Positions 32,143 to 44,559 of a stretch of DNA of 64,000 bases are shown here, piece after piece. The notes below the pieces were generated by a model. The model had not been told where the DNA came from and ran no database searches. It worked only from the letters and a program-made list of their open reading frames with translations. Source of the stretch: Gnetum montanum. Lineage: Eukaryota; Streptophyta; Gnetopsida; Gnetales; Gnetaceae. The position numbers and the translations under genes are program-made. Every line of letters starts with the position of its first letter. Position 1 is the first letter of the stretch. Location: NCBI GenBank assembly GCA_015680685.1, contig MNCI01036144.1, forward strand, positions 544,927 through 608,926, in the 5' to 3' direction.

Positions 32143-35100
32143 GGATGGTGAGGAGAAGAGGAGCATCAAGAAAACCCCCACATTAGAGAAGGCTAATGCT
32201 ACTACAAAGGTCATCTCTTTTCTCCCTAATCCTTCCATTAGTGATGGTCCTTCAACCATGACATCTAGGTACCCATCTTTCACTATTTTTTACTGATTTT
32301 TGTTAAAGTATGAAGGTGTTTGTTGTAGCATGGGCTTGTTTGTTTGAACATATTTAATTTTTCTTGTGTTAAATGTTGGTTTTATGTTGTATATTTTCAT
32401 TTGGATTGTGATTTTCGCTTTAGGGTTATTTTCTGTGAAAATTTGAAAATTTTCCAAGTCCATTCTATTCATTTTTTGCCCAAATTTTGCAATTTTTTAT
32501 TAAGGTTATGGTGCACAATTTGCAATTTTTAAGTATATGGGGTTATTTTATGAGGTTTAACTATCACACTGGAGTGAAATCACTATTTTTGGAGTTCTAG
32601 TTAATTTTCTATGATTTTTTCCATAGACCAATGCATAGAGTTTTCTTTGTTTTCCCATGTTTTGCCCTCAAAAACTTAACATTGTTTCCCTACCTCAAAA
32701 TTTTTTTTGGTAATGTCCCAACCACCTAGGGATTGAATGGCTCTACATAAGATTTGGAATTTTTTAAGCTTTTTCTACAATTTCCCTAGAGGTTTTACTG
32801 TAGTTGTTTCATTGCAAACTAGGTTTTTTCAGAAAAATTCAAGTGATTCCAAGTCACAATTTGAATATTTTTATGTTTTTTATTAGAGTTTTGGAATGTG
32901 ATTTGATTTAATTTATGATATTTTTATTTCTAGAGTTAGAAAAAAATTTATAATTTTTTATGAATATTTTTGGCCATTGGAACTACCCTATATAGTTGTA
33001 GTTTTATTTCTTAAGCCTGTAGGCTTCCTAGCCTACACTAGCAGTGTTGGTCATTTTTTTGTATTTTTTAAGTTGTGTCCAAGGTTTTAAAGGTCATTAA
33101 CATGGTGTAAATGAGTTTTTAACAACACGTTTAGTTTTTTGAAATTTTTGTCTAGCTTTCCTAGAGTTTTCTCTGTAGTTCTTTCACTGTAAATTGGTCT
33201 TTCTAACAAAAATTTTAGTTAATTTGAGCTAAAATTTTAATTTAATTGTAGCTATTGGAGCATTGTTAGAATAGGTTTTAATTCATTATAGGATCTTTCC
33301 CATTGTATAGTGCTTGAAATAGAATTTTTATAATTTCTTATGCATTTTTTCTTAGCTATGGAACTACCCTCATTGTTTTAGGCTACTTAGTCACTACATG
33401 GTTTTTTGTAAAAATGTCAATAGGCCAAATTTTGATTTTTTTATGGTTAAAGTCAATGATTTTGATTGTGTAAATTTTTTATATCAACATTAACATTATA
33501 CTTGTTATTTTCCTTAATCGTTGTTAAATTTTGTTCATTTTTATCTTATGTTTTAATGGTTTCTTTTATTGATTATGCAGGGCCTTTTTGAAGCATATCT
33601 TGATTGTCATGGAACTAGTTGGGATCTTGAGTTGCATAGGTATGCCATCACAAAATAGTTTTCTTTCCAACATGGTCCTTGATCATGGCTCTTTATGGTT
33701 CAAGCCTAGGGTCAAATAGTTTTTAGCATACTTTCTTAAGAACTTTAGTATGATTATGTAATCACACTTGGAGACACTTCTATTAGGATCTACTTGTCAT
33801 ATCACCAAGTTCATGGTGGATGATCTTAGCACTCAAGTATAATGTAACCAGTGTGATGATTCATACACACTGAGAGTGCTCATGTTATTCCAAATTTGGG
33901 ACATACCTAAGTTTGTTTAGTATAATGTCAACAATACCTTAATGGTAGGCCACCAAATCAATAGTTTGTTTCAAAATCCTCTTGGAACCTTCTACCTTTT
34001 GCAAGTGTAAGTTCCATCCTAATTTTTTTCTTGGTTCTTTTTTTCATTAAGCTATTTGATTTTAATAGTTTCTTTCACTCATATGTTGTAGGGATAGGGT
34101 ACATGATGGAGGATTGATTAAGAATGACCAAGTCATACCTTTGGCACACACAACATTAGATGTTTTTGTGCAAGGCCCAGGTATGAGACTTGTGGTGTTA
34201 CAATAACTAAATAATGACTTTAGCATATATACTTCATATTTTTCTAAAGTTATCATAAGTTTTTGATCTATAACTACTCATACTTGATGAAGTCTCCCAT
34301 GCACATGTGATTTCTATGACCCCTGCATTGCCTAAACCAACTAAGCAAATTTAATAATTTTTATTATCATTATTTTGTAATTTTTTGTTTATTAATATCA
34401 ACATTTCCAAGTTGTTTTTATTTTTAGTTACTATGGCTTTAATTGATTATTTGATTTCAATTATGTGGTCATAAATTTAATTTTAATTCGTTATTTTTAT
34501 TATTTTTTTGGTTTTGTATGGTCTACCTATGCCAAAGGCTAATGGGATGTTCACATTGGATTGCAGGTCTTATGCCTAGATCTACTGTTGTAATCACATT
34601 AAGATGTGAGAAGGAGAAGCTTATTCTCAAGTGGGGTGAAGTAGACTCAATGCTAGAGTGGTTGGTAAGCAAGGCACCTAGGAAGATCTAGCAAAGGATC
34701 ATCAATGTAGGTTTACTTGATTTATTCATGTTTCCTAGTCCATCAATGCCTACTATACAGACGTAAAATGTAATTGGTTCCTTTGACAAAGGATTAAAAA
34801 AATTCATCTGTCATGTTCACAGTGTGCCTATTATCTTAAAAATCAATGAATCCACATTTAGTGACCTCTTTGGTGTACCTTGTAATGGCATCAAGATCTT
34901 CACAAGCGTAGGGAAAGAGGTGAGCCATAGAAAGGAGGTTGAGGAGTGGCTTAATTCTCATGCTAGTGAAGGGTTTACCTTAGATCGATGTAAGGTCATA
35001 TAGGTCAATGAGGTGTATCCTCTATTTCACTCTATAGCATCTCCCTTATTACTATCATTGAAGAAAATCCTTGGTATTTGACAAGATTAGACCATGAAAA

Positions 35101-36170
35101 AGGTCCTCGCTAAGGATAGTAAGTTCAATTAGGTTGTGTTCTTAGTCTTTGGGCTATGGGAGGACATTCAAAAATTTCACAATAACCTTGATACGATATG
35201 CCATCTGAACTGCACATTTTTCACTACATATCTAAGAAGTTTTGTGGAATTTCTGATGCTTAAAAAGGATGGAAAGTGGATGAGTTATGCTCCCTCCCAA
35301 TTTTCCAAGCCTTGGATTAAATACATTATTCCAATTAATTAGGTTCAAGATCCACTAGTTGAAGATGTTGGAGAATCACTATTAATTACCACTAAGAAAT
35401 TAGTGGTGTACATTGTTCTTGTGACATCATGGGAAATGACTTCCATATTGCCTATGGGAGTGCCAAGATGGCCAAAGAGGTATGTGTAGAGGTTGATGGT
35501 GCAACCAAGGAAAAGTTGAAAAGGCCACTAGTGGAGGGATTACTATGCTTGCATTCTTAAATGGGATAAGAAACAAAAGGACCATAAGTGATAGCACAAG
35601 ACAGAAAAGGAAAGCTACCTCAAGTGGCTATATAAGGAGGCTATGAAGAATCAAAATCTTGAAATGTTTGTATAGGCAATAAATGCAAAAGATACTTTCA
35701 AGCTATTTGAAGACTCTCTAATAGTATTTAATTTCCCTACTCTTTAGATCACTACTACTTTTGGAGAGGCTACTATTGCCTTCCTTTCCTAAGAGCCTCT
35801 TAAGTGGACAAATGTTAAAAGGAGAAACATCTTAACAGGTGTAGATATTGAAGAAATATACTAGGCCAACATGAGTGAAAAGAAAATTTTTCATAGGTTG
35901 GAAATTGGTCTCCTAAGCTTTTCCCCAAAAGACCTTACTCCAAAATCTCCAAATATTCGTTTTAGAGTTTTCATTTTGAAATTTTTTTAGTTTCATTTCC
36001 ATTTTGTTTCTATATTGTTCTTTATGGTTATGTTTTGGTTATAACAACTACAAATTAATTTTTTATTTTTTAATGTTTTTTTTCTTTGTGTGTAGGCTTT
36101 AGGAAATGGCAATAGTCCTAGTGGTCATGTTGGTGATGATGTTCCTCCTCCTCCTCCAGTCTTACCTTAG
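32143..36170 (+). pseudogene. Antisense spliced gene of family 1, copy B
   Basis: Opposite in strand to gag-pol and located between protease and RT. Exon 1 probably starts with ATG at 32143 (MVRRRGASRKPP, basic) and ends at a GT at 32269. Exon 2 starts at 33581 after ATTATGCAG. A GTAAGT donor is at 34007 with acceptor ending at 34091, another acceptor ends at 34566, and the last ends at 36095 before a Pro-rich tail (PPPPPVLP) and TAG at 36168. Peptides shared with copy A include IWDIPKF, NNTLMV, LFQNP, LILKWGEVDS, STFSDLFGVP, EEWLNSH, RRNILTGV and LTPKSP. I do not recognise the family. Antisense ORFs are known in some plant Ty3 elements, usually between integrase and 3' LTR. Stops show this copy is dead. 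Confidence 0.7.
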
Positions 36171-36599
36171 GCATACTAGTCTTGTCACATTTTTGGTTAT
36201 TCTAGTTATGGTATTGATGCTATTATTTTTTATTAACTATTCATAGTCATTAGGGACTAGAAGACATTTTATTATTATTTGTTACTACATGGTGCAATTA
36301 AGGCTATGGGGCACTCTATTTATTTTGTTTATTTTCATTGATTTTCATCACATAGTGTGACTATGATTGTTGGCATGGACATCTTGGCTATAATATTTTT
36401 AGTTTTACATATATATTTATGTTATTAAGTATTCTTTAACACTTTTATGTTTTATGTATTTTAACTTTTATTTGTTTAAAAAAGGCTACGTGGTTAAATT
36501 GTAGGACTATAAAGAAAAAATTTCTAATAAAATGCAAATGTAAAGTCATAAAAAAAATATAAAGTATAAAACATGGTGTAATAGGCTATAATATGGTAT

Positions 36600-36690
36600 A
36601 AAAAATCCTACAATGCATTACTAGTTTAAAGCCTTGGTAGGCCACCAATTTAAGGCCTTGATAGGCCATGGCTAATTTTCTATGAGTTTT
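36600..36690. repeat. GGCC minisatellite, copy B
   Basis: Two to three units with AGTTTAAAGCCTTGGTAGGC and AATTTAAGGCCTTGATAGGC. This is a short version of the array in copy A (2740-2965), at the same place relative to protease. Confidence 0.65.
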
Positions 36691-36949
36691 TATGTTTTAA
36701 TAATTTTCATAGGTTTTTATGTTTTAAATTTTTATGGTATTTTCATAGTTTCTAAGGGAAAGCATAAAAGAAAAATCATGAATAAGAATAAATTTTAAAT
36801 TTCATGCAAACATGTACAAGCAAGGCTAATTAGTAATAATAAGGCTAAAATAAGGTAAAGCATGGTGAAACAAAATGACATATGTAAAAAAAAGGTTAAA
36901 ACTAGGCTATGAAATAAAAAGAAAAGGCCACATGATTTTAACATAGGAT

Positions 36950-39900
36950 TCAATGAGTAGAAGATGTACTTAATTGTGCAACTATTTCCTAATCTTCAAA
37001 ATATTAGGAAAAGTATCCAGCCTCTATTGCACAATCTTGTACTCCTTGTTTTCCTCATTAATAATGTTAAATGGGACTTCTTCCCTTGATTTGTTCATGG
37101 CTTGGTTGTTTTTGGTCTTGACTTAACTACTCCATTGGGCCTCTCAAATTTATTCTTGATAGTAGGACTTTCTTCTTGAAACTCCACTTTAGATCATTGT
37201 TCCAAGTCAATGTTATTGATTGATAAAGAAACCACACTATTGCCATGTATGATTATTTCATTACCCTTGTAAGGTGAGCGAATTTCTTAATGGATTGGGA
37301 AGGAAACTACTTGTAATTGAGCTAACTAGGATCACCCAATTATTAGATTGAATCTCGGTATCTCTTCCATCACCAAGAAGTTGGCTAATGTGGAGAATTA
37401 TTTCCCTACTATGAAGCCTAAAGAGATAGAATTCTTCATTGCTACCCATGACCTATTGAAGGAATTGAGAGTAGTAGGAGTGCTTTGCATGTATTCTGAT
37501 AAGCCTAAATTCTTAACAATGTAAAATTTATAGCATTGGTTGCTACCCCATTGCAATGTATATCCTATATATTTTATATTGCACAATGCTTATGCTTATA
37601 AAGAAAGGGACCCTCATTATATCACCATCCTAGGGATTGATCTTTACCTTACTATTGCAAAACACTAGGGTATTTGACTTCATTTCTTCCCTAGGTGAGG
37701 GTGGCACCATTACTACATGAATGTGTTCTTCATTGGCAGGGATGTATTTTCTAACAAGAATTGAAGTCAACATCCTTACTAAGGCCTCACAGTGAGTGAA
37801 AGAGGTTATTACTAGGTCATACAGGCTCAAGGAGATATTCTTTTACTTTAAGAAGAGTTTTACCTACTCCATTCCATTGAAGAAGTTTTTGTCATTGGTT
37901 GTTATGTGTTTGTTCTTATTACCTTTGCCTTACTCCATTCTACCCAAGATTAGAACTTCATGCTTTGATGTTTGTGGTTTGGTCTTCTTTCCCTTCTCTT
38001 ATTGTTTACAATCCTTCCTAGGCTAACTAGTTGAAGAAATTTGAATATTAGAACTCATGGGTATGGCTAAAATAGGTGTGGGCTTTGGTGGGCCCATTTC
38101 CTTCCATGCTTTCACTTGCTTATTATCTTTGGCCTAAGGTTTGGGGGCAAGCTTCTTACATTACTTGGCTAGTGACTTCCTGTTATTAAGCTATGAGGAG
38201 GTTATTACAATGGCCACCATGGAAGGACATTGGTCAACATGGGTTGTAGCCTTAGCAATAGTGGGAGGGTGCATTATGATGATGAATGATTTCTTGGAAG
38301 GCATAGGTGATGGTATCCTTATGACAAAAGGAGTCTTTAAACTTGATGAAGTTGAAGGGCCCATTTCATCATGAGGAGGTACCCAAATCAAAAATGGCTT
38401 CCTAGAAGATATTGGGCCATTACTAATGTTAAATGCTACTATTATGTAAGGGATTTTATTTGCTTCAACATGTCTTTGTAAACTTGTATATGTTGGTTCT
38501 AAAGCCTAACTAGGTTGGAAGTGTCTAGCACCAACTCTCCATTGTCTATCATATTTTGCAAGTATTCCTTTAAGACTAAGAAAAAATCAATATCATGTTT
38601 AAATATTTCAATAGTGATGGATCATCCTTGGTTGCTACAATGGGATCCTTAGCAATCTCACATAATTAATCATGCCTCTTTCAAGCATTCTCATTCATTT
38701 TCCTATACTAGATATGGTCACTCTTGAGCAACCAGTCAAGGAGCTCAAATGGTTTTTAAGGAAACTTTGTGTATTTTAATCAACCCTTTTTCTCAAAGTT
38801 AGACCTAGATTGATTAGAGGTAGTGTTCCCTAGTGTTGAAGGTTAAGCGATTGTGTTAGTGGTTCTTTTTTAGTTCTTGCTTCTTTGGCCATAGTGGCCA
38901 TGGCTATATGGTTTTGCTTTACCCTATTCCTATCCTTTTCTATGTACTAGTTCTTGTATGTTGTATAGGCTAGGTTATCATTGGCTTCAGCAACATCTTC
39001 TCTATTCTTTTTTTGAGAGAAAGCCTACCTAAGGGACCATGGATCTAAGAAATAGTGTTTGGACTTGATAAAGTTGATGATCATTCCCTTTGAAAATCAC
39101 TAGAAGAAGAGTCTTGGTTATGGGCCTAGGAATCTCATTAAGAAGAGCATTGCATCATTGAATGAACTTCTAGAAAAGTTCAAGAGGTCCCTACTTGGTC
39201 TTCATTAGTTGATCATGGATTGTGTCAAGTATCAAGTTATACTTGAAATAGTTGATGAATTGTGAAATCAAATCTTCTAACAAGGTAATAGATCCTCTAG
39301 AAAATGCATGATACCAATCTAAGGCTTTCTTAGTAAGGGACATAGGAAAGATGCACATGATAGTGTTAGGTCACTTGTAATAACCAGCACTCAAAATGAA
39401 ATGTAGTGAAGTGTGCATTGGGATCACCCTTGTCATTGTATTTGGTGAATTATGAAATGAGAAATCCTGAAGAAAGAGTGATTTGGAGGATGGTAGGACT
39501 TATGGGATCATTTTTGTAGAAGTCTGTTATTTTTACCATCTACGTGTAGAAGCTTTAATCTTGCATAGCTCTTCAGTAAGGTCTTGGATCATCTAGAAGG
39601 CTTGATCTAAGCCTTGGGGCATTCTGGTGGACTGTGGGCTTTGTATGAATGGATGCAAGTGGAGTTGGAAGGCTTGAGGCATTCTGGTGGACTGTGGGCT
39701 TTTGTATGAATGGTAATGGTAATGATGGAAGAGGCTAGGTGATCATGGTCATAAGGGGATTGAATAATGAGAAGGAATTTTGCATTGGAACTTGAGGGAT
39801 ACATGGGAGAAAGGGAGAATGATATGCCTATGTAGTTTGAAATCTTACTGAGTGGTTCACTATGATGGAGAGGGAGTGGAATGTGGTAAACACCACAAGT

Positions 39901-40340
39901 CTTAGTCCTATGAAGAAAGGTTATGCTACAAAGGGAATGGATGAGAATAAGGAGGTTGATTGAAACATAAGTGTAGCTTGATACATGGAAATAATGAGTG
40001 TTGATCCAAATGTGATGGGATGAATAGGAGAAGAGGAAGGTTTAGGAACTTGTTCCACAGATGACACCAGAGATGTAGAACTAGGAAAATTTTTTTGAGG
40101 ATCTTATTGTCAAAAGAGACTTTTGATAGAAGTATCTAGTTCCTGTTTAGCCTTAAATTTTTCTTGCTCCTCTTGATGTCCATCTGAATTAATATCCTTA
40201 CTCCACTCATCGACATCTATGAGTTGTAGTAACATATGTGCATAGAAGTTGGTCAAAGGAATTTTGTCCTAGGATGATGGGATGCATTCTTTTCTACCTC
40301 AGTGTATAATTTTGAATTGATGTTTAGCATCAAAATTGGA
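36950..40340 (-). pseudogene. gag-protease of copy B (heavily broken)
   Basis: Collinear with copy A. The gag start is near 40330, and the gag tail at 38391-38191 has PFVIRIPSP like copy A. Before protease (37830-37630) it reads VMVPPSPREEMKSNTLVFC, matching TLPSPREETRSTSLGFC in A. The protease active-site segment near 37560-37510 is so altered that no D-D-G-A can be read, so the enzyme is lost. A post-protease part continues to about 36950 (PNGVVK). Region 39600-39690 holds a nearly exact direct repeat of about 45 bases (GGCATTCTGGTGGACTGTGG). Confidence 0.75.
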
Positions 40341-41429
40341 ATATAGTATCAAAATCTTGGATTGTATTTTAGTGTAAAGGAAGTTATAAAATTCCTCATT
40401 GATTACTACAAAGTTTGGGTTCTTATCCCTTTACCTTAATGATTGTCTACACTTAATGATCACTAGGTCTTTTGGTCATACACACAAACTCCATCCTAGT
40501 TTGGGGAAATGTAGGTAAGCTTGAGTGGCAATATGGTTGACCTACAAGCAAGCATTAACTAAGGATTAGACTAAGTTATGAATTAAAAGTTTTAGCATGT
40601 GAAACTACTTAATGTATAAAATATTTTGCCTATGGATTATGGTAGAAACTACAACTGTAAGAGTAGTGCATATGGTAGTGGTAGCATTGTACAATGCATT
40701 GGTAAAAATTAATTAATTAATTATTAAATTTTTTATGCCTTAGAATGCAAGAAGTAAGAGTTTCATTGTAAGTGGTTTTTGGAAAAGTTTTCTATAAAAA
40801 TGTTCTAGGTAAGTCACAAATTTTACACTAGGCTTGGGTGACCTTCCAACCATAATCTACAATGTAAAAAAAATACATTGAGCTTTTAATAGAAGTCCAA
40901 CAAAAAAATTTTGAAAAGTTTTACGTGAAAGATGGTAATGGATTATTGGAAAATATGCTAGCCAATAGAGAAGCTCAAAGGAAAATTTTGCAAAACAGAA
41001 AGTGGAAGTTGTTGTGATTTTTACACTAGGCTTTAAAAAGTCTATAATTTGTTATGAAGATGGTAGGTTATCCAAACCTGCTACAATTCATATACTAGGC
41101 TTGAAGAAGCCTAGCACTCAGCATAAAAATAATAAATTACCAAAATGCTATAATTTTTATGTTGGACTTTTTTGGAAAAAGCCCAAAACTAGTTTTTAAT
41201 GTCAAATAAGAGGTCAAAACAAGTTGTAGGATACTGTTGGTTTTAGTGAAAATGACAATCAAATTTGTAGAGTGTAAGGCTTCACTAGCTTTGGGAAGAA
41301 ACCCAAGGAGAAATTTGAAAATGTTTTCCCAAACACAAGTACAAAATGGTCAAAATCAATAAATGGGGAAAGGTAGAGTAGGATTGGATGAAGAATTTGG
41401 ACAAAGGTCCTCCTTCTAGCACTAAAAAC
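40341..41429 (-). other. 5' leader and primer-binding site of copy B
   Basis: Noncoding leader. At its outer end (complement of 41404-41427) it reads TTTTTAGTGCTAGAAGGAGG, the primer site shared with E and F with one base changed. The ORF at 41002-41199 is in leader sequence and has no support. Confidence 0.7.
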
Positions 41430-42648
41430 TATAACACCTAAAAAATTCAGTGTTGAAAGGCCAAAGATCTCAAGGAGAAATAATTTAACTTCAAATCCAA
41501 CAGGCCTTAAGAAAAGGATCCGAAGCACCCTCATGGGTCTTTTCAATCACCCAAGAACTTATAATTTATTAACGATACAATTAAATGAAATGAAAAATGT
41601 AGATCTAAATGCAAAGAAATAGAAAATAAATTTGCAACAAACAAATATACTGCTACTTTTTATTAAAATAATAAAATTATTTACAAGAACAGAGTTTAGA
41701 CTAGCACAAATTTATGTTCTTTGAATGCGCAAAGAGTTTAATGGAAGATGTTTGAAGCCTGATTCAACCAGCAATGTGTGTTTTGTAGATAGCTTTGCTC
41801 TTTAGTAGTTTCAAGTTTCTACTCTTAAAGCTCTCCACTAGTGTCTCTATCACTAGATCTGCATCATAAGCAAGAGGATGGTTATGAACTTCTTGTGAAT
41901 CTACATTGCTTTGAATGTCTCTTTGTTTGGCCTAAATGCAAATTGCCAAAAAATCCTTTCAATGTGATCAACTTTGGTTTAAATAGATCATTTGGTGATT
42001 GATTCATTGTTGCAAATCTCTACCATGATTTCTGATAGAGTATTGTAAATTTTCAGTGTGTGTAAGTCATCCCTTGGTAGTGTATTTAGTAAATTTGAAA
42101 AATTTCATGACTTTTGCGCTAGCTTCATTGCTACCCAATGTAAAAATTCAATGCCCAAATTTTATACACTGGCTACAAGTGGTCCCAACATAAAAATTGA
42201 AACCCAAATTTTATACCCTAGCTACAGGTCACCCTAGCATAAAAACTGAAACCTAAATTTTATACATTGGTTGTAAGTGGCCCCAGTGTAAAAATTTCAA
42301 TGGCAAGTGTATAAGCTAAACAAATCTCAAATTTGATGATCTATAAGGCATTTCCATCCTTCCCAAGCCTAAATACATGCAAAATAAAACTGTTCCTACT
42401 TGGAAGATGAGGCATTCACAACTTATGAAACATCTTTTAGCTTTCATAAGCTAAGATGTGTGAGACTACAAACTATGAATTACAAATTTCAAACTTTATG
42501 GTAAAAATTCTACCTCAAATTCTAGTGGTAAATGTTGCAATGTAAATTTTTGGGAAAAATAAGGCAATTATATTTGCCATTATTTTCTACCAAATTACAA
42601 GTGATTTTGATCATAGGCTTCAAATTTGATTTTCTTTGTGATGTTTCA
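41430..42648 (-). repeat. 5' LTR of copy B
   Basis: 1219 bases, partner of 8199-9312. Minus reading starts TGAAACATCAC and ends GTTATA before the primer site. It contains the roughly 55-base tandem repeat (42140-42300) with CAAATTTTATACACTGGCTA. It is flanked by ATAAC at 42649-42653. Confidence 0.87.
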
Positions 42649-43329
42649 ATAACTACATGAGAAGTATATGACTTAAATACATTCACAAAAAGTCACAACT
42701 ATTTGTTTTAATCATTGGAAATTCCTAGTAAAAACCATTATAACTATGTTGTTAAGACATTGTGAAGAAATAATGAAGAAAACTATATATCCAAAGAATT
42801 CAAATAATTTTTAAATAATAAATTAGACATAAGAAATATAGCTTTATAATTACCTCAACAAAATGGTGCATTAGAAAGAATAAATAAACTTCTTCTTAAT
42901 ATGATTAAATTATTATTAATATATAAGTAGCTAACTATTTATTTAAGGAAATAATCCCTTGACAATAATCAAAACATAATATATAATAGGTTATTCATAT
43001 TAATTGAATCATATAAGTTGTATTAACAACACCATAATATATACTAATCATCATATAAATATTTTTCATATTTATTCATTTTATTATTTTCTTACTTCTT
43101 TGTAAATATAATACATCTACATATTTAGAAATGATCTATCATTGTCAATGAGAGGTGGCTCAAGTTATCAACTCATTTTCTAATAAGAAATTTGCAAGTA
43201 AGAGATTCTCAATTTGAATTATACTTGAGGCACTGCTATAAACCTTTATAAATATTCTAAAGAATCACGTTGGCTATATGTCTTAGGATGTACTTATGGT
43301 AAAATTATTTTAGTTTCCAACATCCCCCT
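42649..43329 (+). pseudogene. Ty1/copia integrase remnant
   Basis: At about 42845-42930 the plus strand reads LPQQNGALERINKLLLNMI, the integrase motif of Ty1/copia elements that holds the catalytic Glu (here ALER). The region before it reads as a decayed integrase core. Past 43000 no coding is seen, only very AT-rich sequence. Copy B lies against its left side and element H against its right, so it is the oldest layer here. Confidence 0.65.
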
Positions 43330-44125
43330 TGATGAACACTTTTTGTAAGCATCCATCTGACATTGTAGCTTATTATATGATGTCATAGATACAATATAGT
43401 GGGCCATGGTCATGCATATAAATACAAGGCCACTATCATGTCAAAAAAGAAATGTTTTTACCAAAACTTATCCAAATTATTACAATTTTTTTATAAAATT
43501 AGAGTTAGCTATCAATGTCTACAGTGTGGTGAATTACAATTGTATGGTATCTTTATGTGAGTAGATTGTTCTTGGATATAATTCATGAACAATAATAAAT
43601 AATAATATTTTTCTTCAACATTGTTGCATCTCACATAGCATAGATTTTCTTTCCAATGCTATTTACTTATACTATGTCATTTACATTCCATGTTCATTAA
43701 TAAAGGTAGAATAAGTATGATTGCTTTTGAATGTAAAGTGTAACTATTTGATAATTTAGTAGTAACTTTGCCTGATTCACTTATTCGTAAAGTTACTTGG
43801 TAATCCTAGTAATAATTACATTATCGTAGAACATGTATAGAAAACTAAAAATAAATACTTATTACCACTAGGCTAGAATAGTTTTATATTTTCATTGTAG
43901 TTAGAGATAGAATTTATAATCAATTTGATTATGTTTATTTGTAGAACACTTAGAGCCAAACAACATTACTCTATCATATACATCACTAAGAGTTAAACCA
44001 TACATTTTGCACTCACTAACTCTAAGTGAGAAGACAACAATCACAAACTTCTTATCAACAATCTAGTTACATGTAAACACTTGTGACTTGTATGGTTAAG
44101 TATTGGAATTCTCTACTACTTATCA
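43330..44125 (+). repeat. 5' LTR of element H (degenerate)
   Basis: Aligned with the G LTR as above. The right end CTTATCA is followed directly by a primer site. The left end is less sure. Confidence 0.6.
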
Positions 44126-44142
44126 TTGGAATCATTGCTAGG
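44126..44142 (+). promoter_or_regulatory. Primer-binding site of element H
   Basis: TTGGAATCATTGCTAGG compares with TTGGCATCGTTGTCAGG in D. Both fit a decayed Athila-type tRNA-Asp site. Confidence 0.6.
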
Positions 44143-44559
44143 ATGTGTCAATGTTTACTAGTTAGTTGATGTTAACATAGTTTATTGTATCAAGTATTGT
44201 TAAGACTATCTATTTATACTTAGAATAAATATTCAAAAACAATATACACATTTAAGTATTAATCAACTTAAAATGGATTCTATACCTAAAGTGAAATCTC
44301 CACCTACTATTGATCTTAATGATAGTCATGACAATAACTATAATAAAGAAAACTGAAGTAAAAAAATATAAACAAGAATATCATATACTTATGTTGATTC
44401 TTATTATTCTAATTTCACATTCATTTTTCACTAGGATGAATAGTTTAAATAGAGAGACTTACAAGGCTACATTCTCTTACCACTAGAATGCTTAACACTA
44501 TCTATGCTTTCATAAGTCCTACTAAGATCAAATCTTGGTCATACACATGAAGGATATTA

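Larger units (their letters stand above)
8199..42648 (-). mobile_element. Copy B: complete ~18 kb Tat/Ogre-like element carrying two nested insertions
   Basis: The LTRs are 8199-9312 (3') and 41430-42648 (5'), flanked by ATAAT (8194-8198) and ATAAC (42649-42653), a target-site duplication with one C/T difference. A PPT adjoins the 3' LTR and a primer site adjoins the 5' LTR. The order on the minus strand is gag-protease, plus-strand antisense gene, RT, RNase H, second (archaeal-type) RNase H, integrase, 3' noncoding region. Element D (9605-18691) interrupts the 3' region and element E (20403-27446) interrupts integrase. Removing both leaves about 18 kb. The dual RNase H and the gag zinc-knuckle pattern place it in the Tat/Ogre lineage. 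All ORFs are broken. Confidence 0.85.

Noticed and set aside
32143-36170. Antisense gene as a later plus-strand insertion into copy B
   Set aside because: The same gene in the same orientation and place occurs in copy A, so it belongs to the family.
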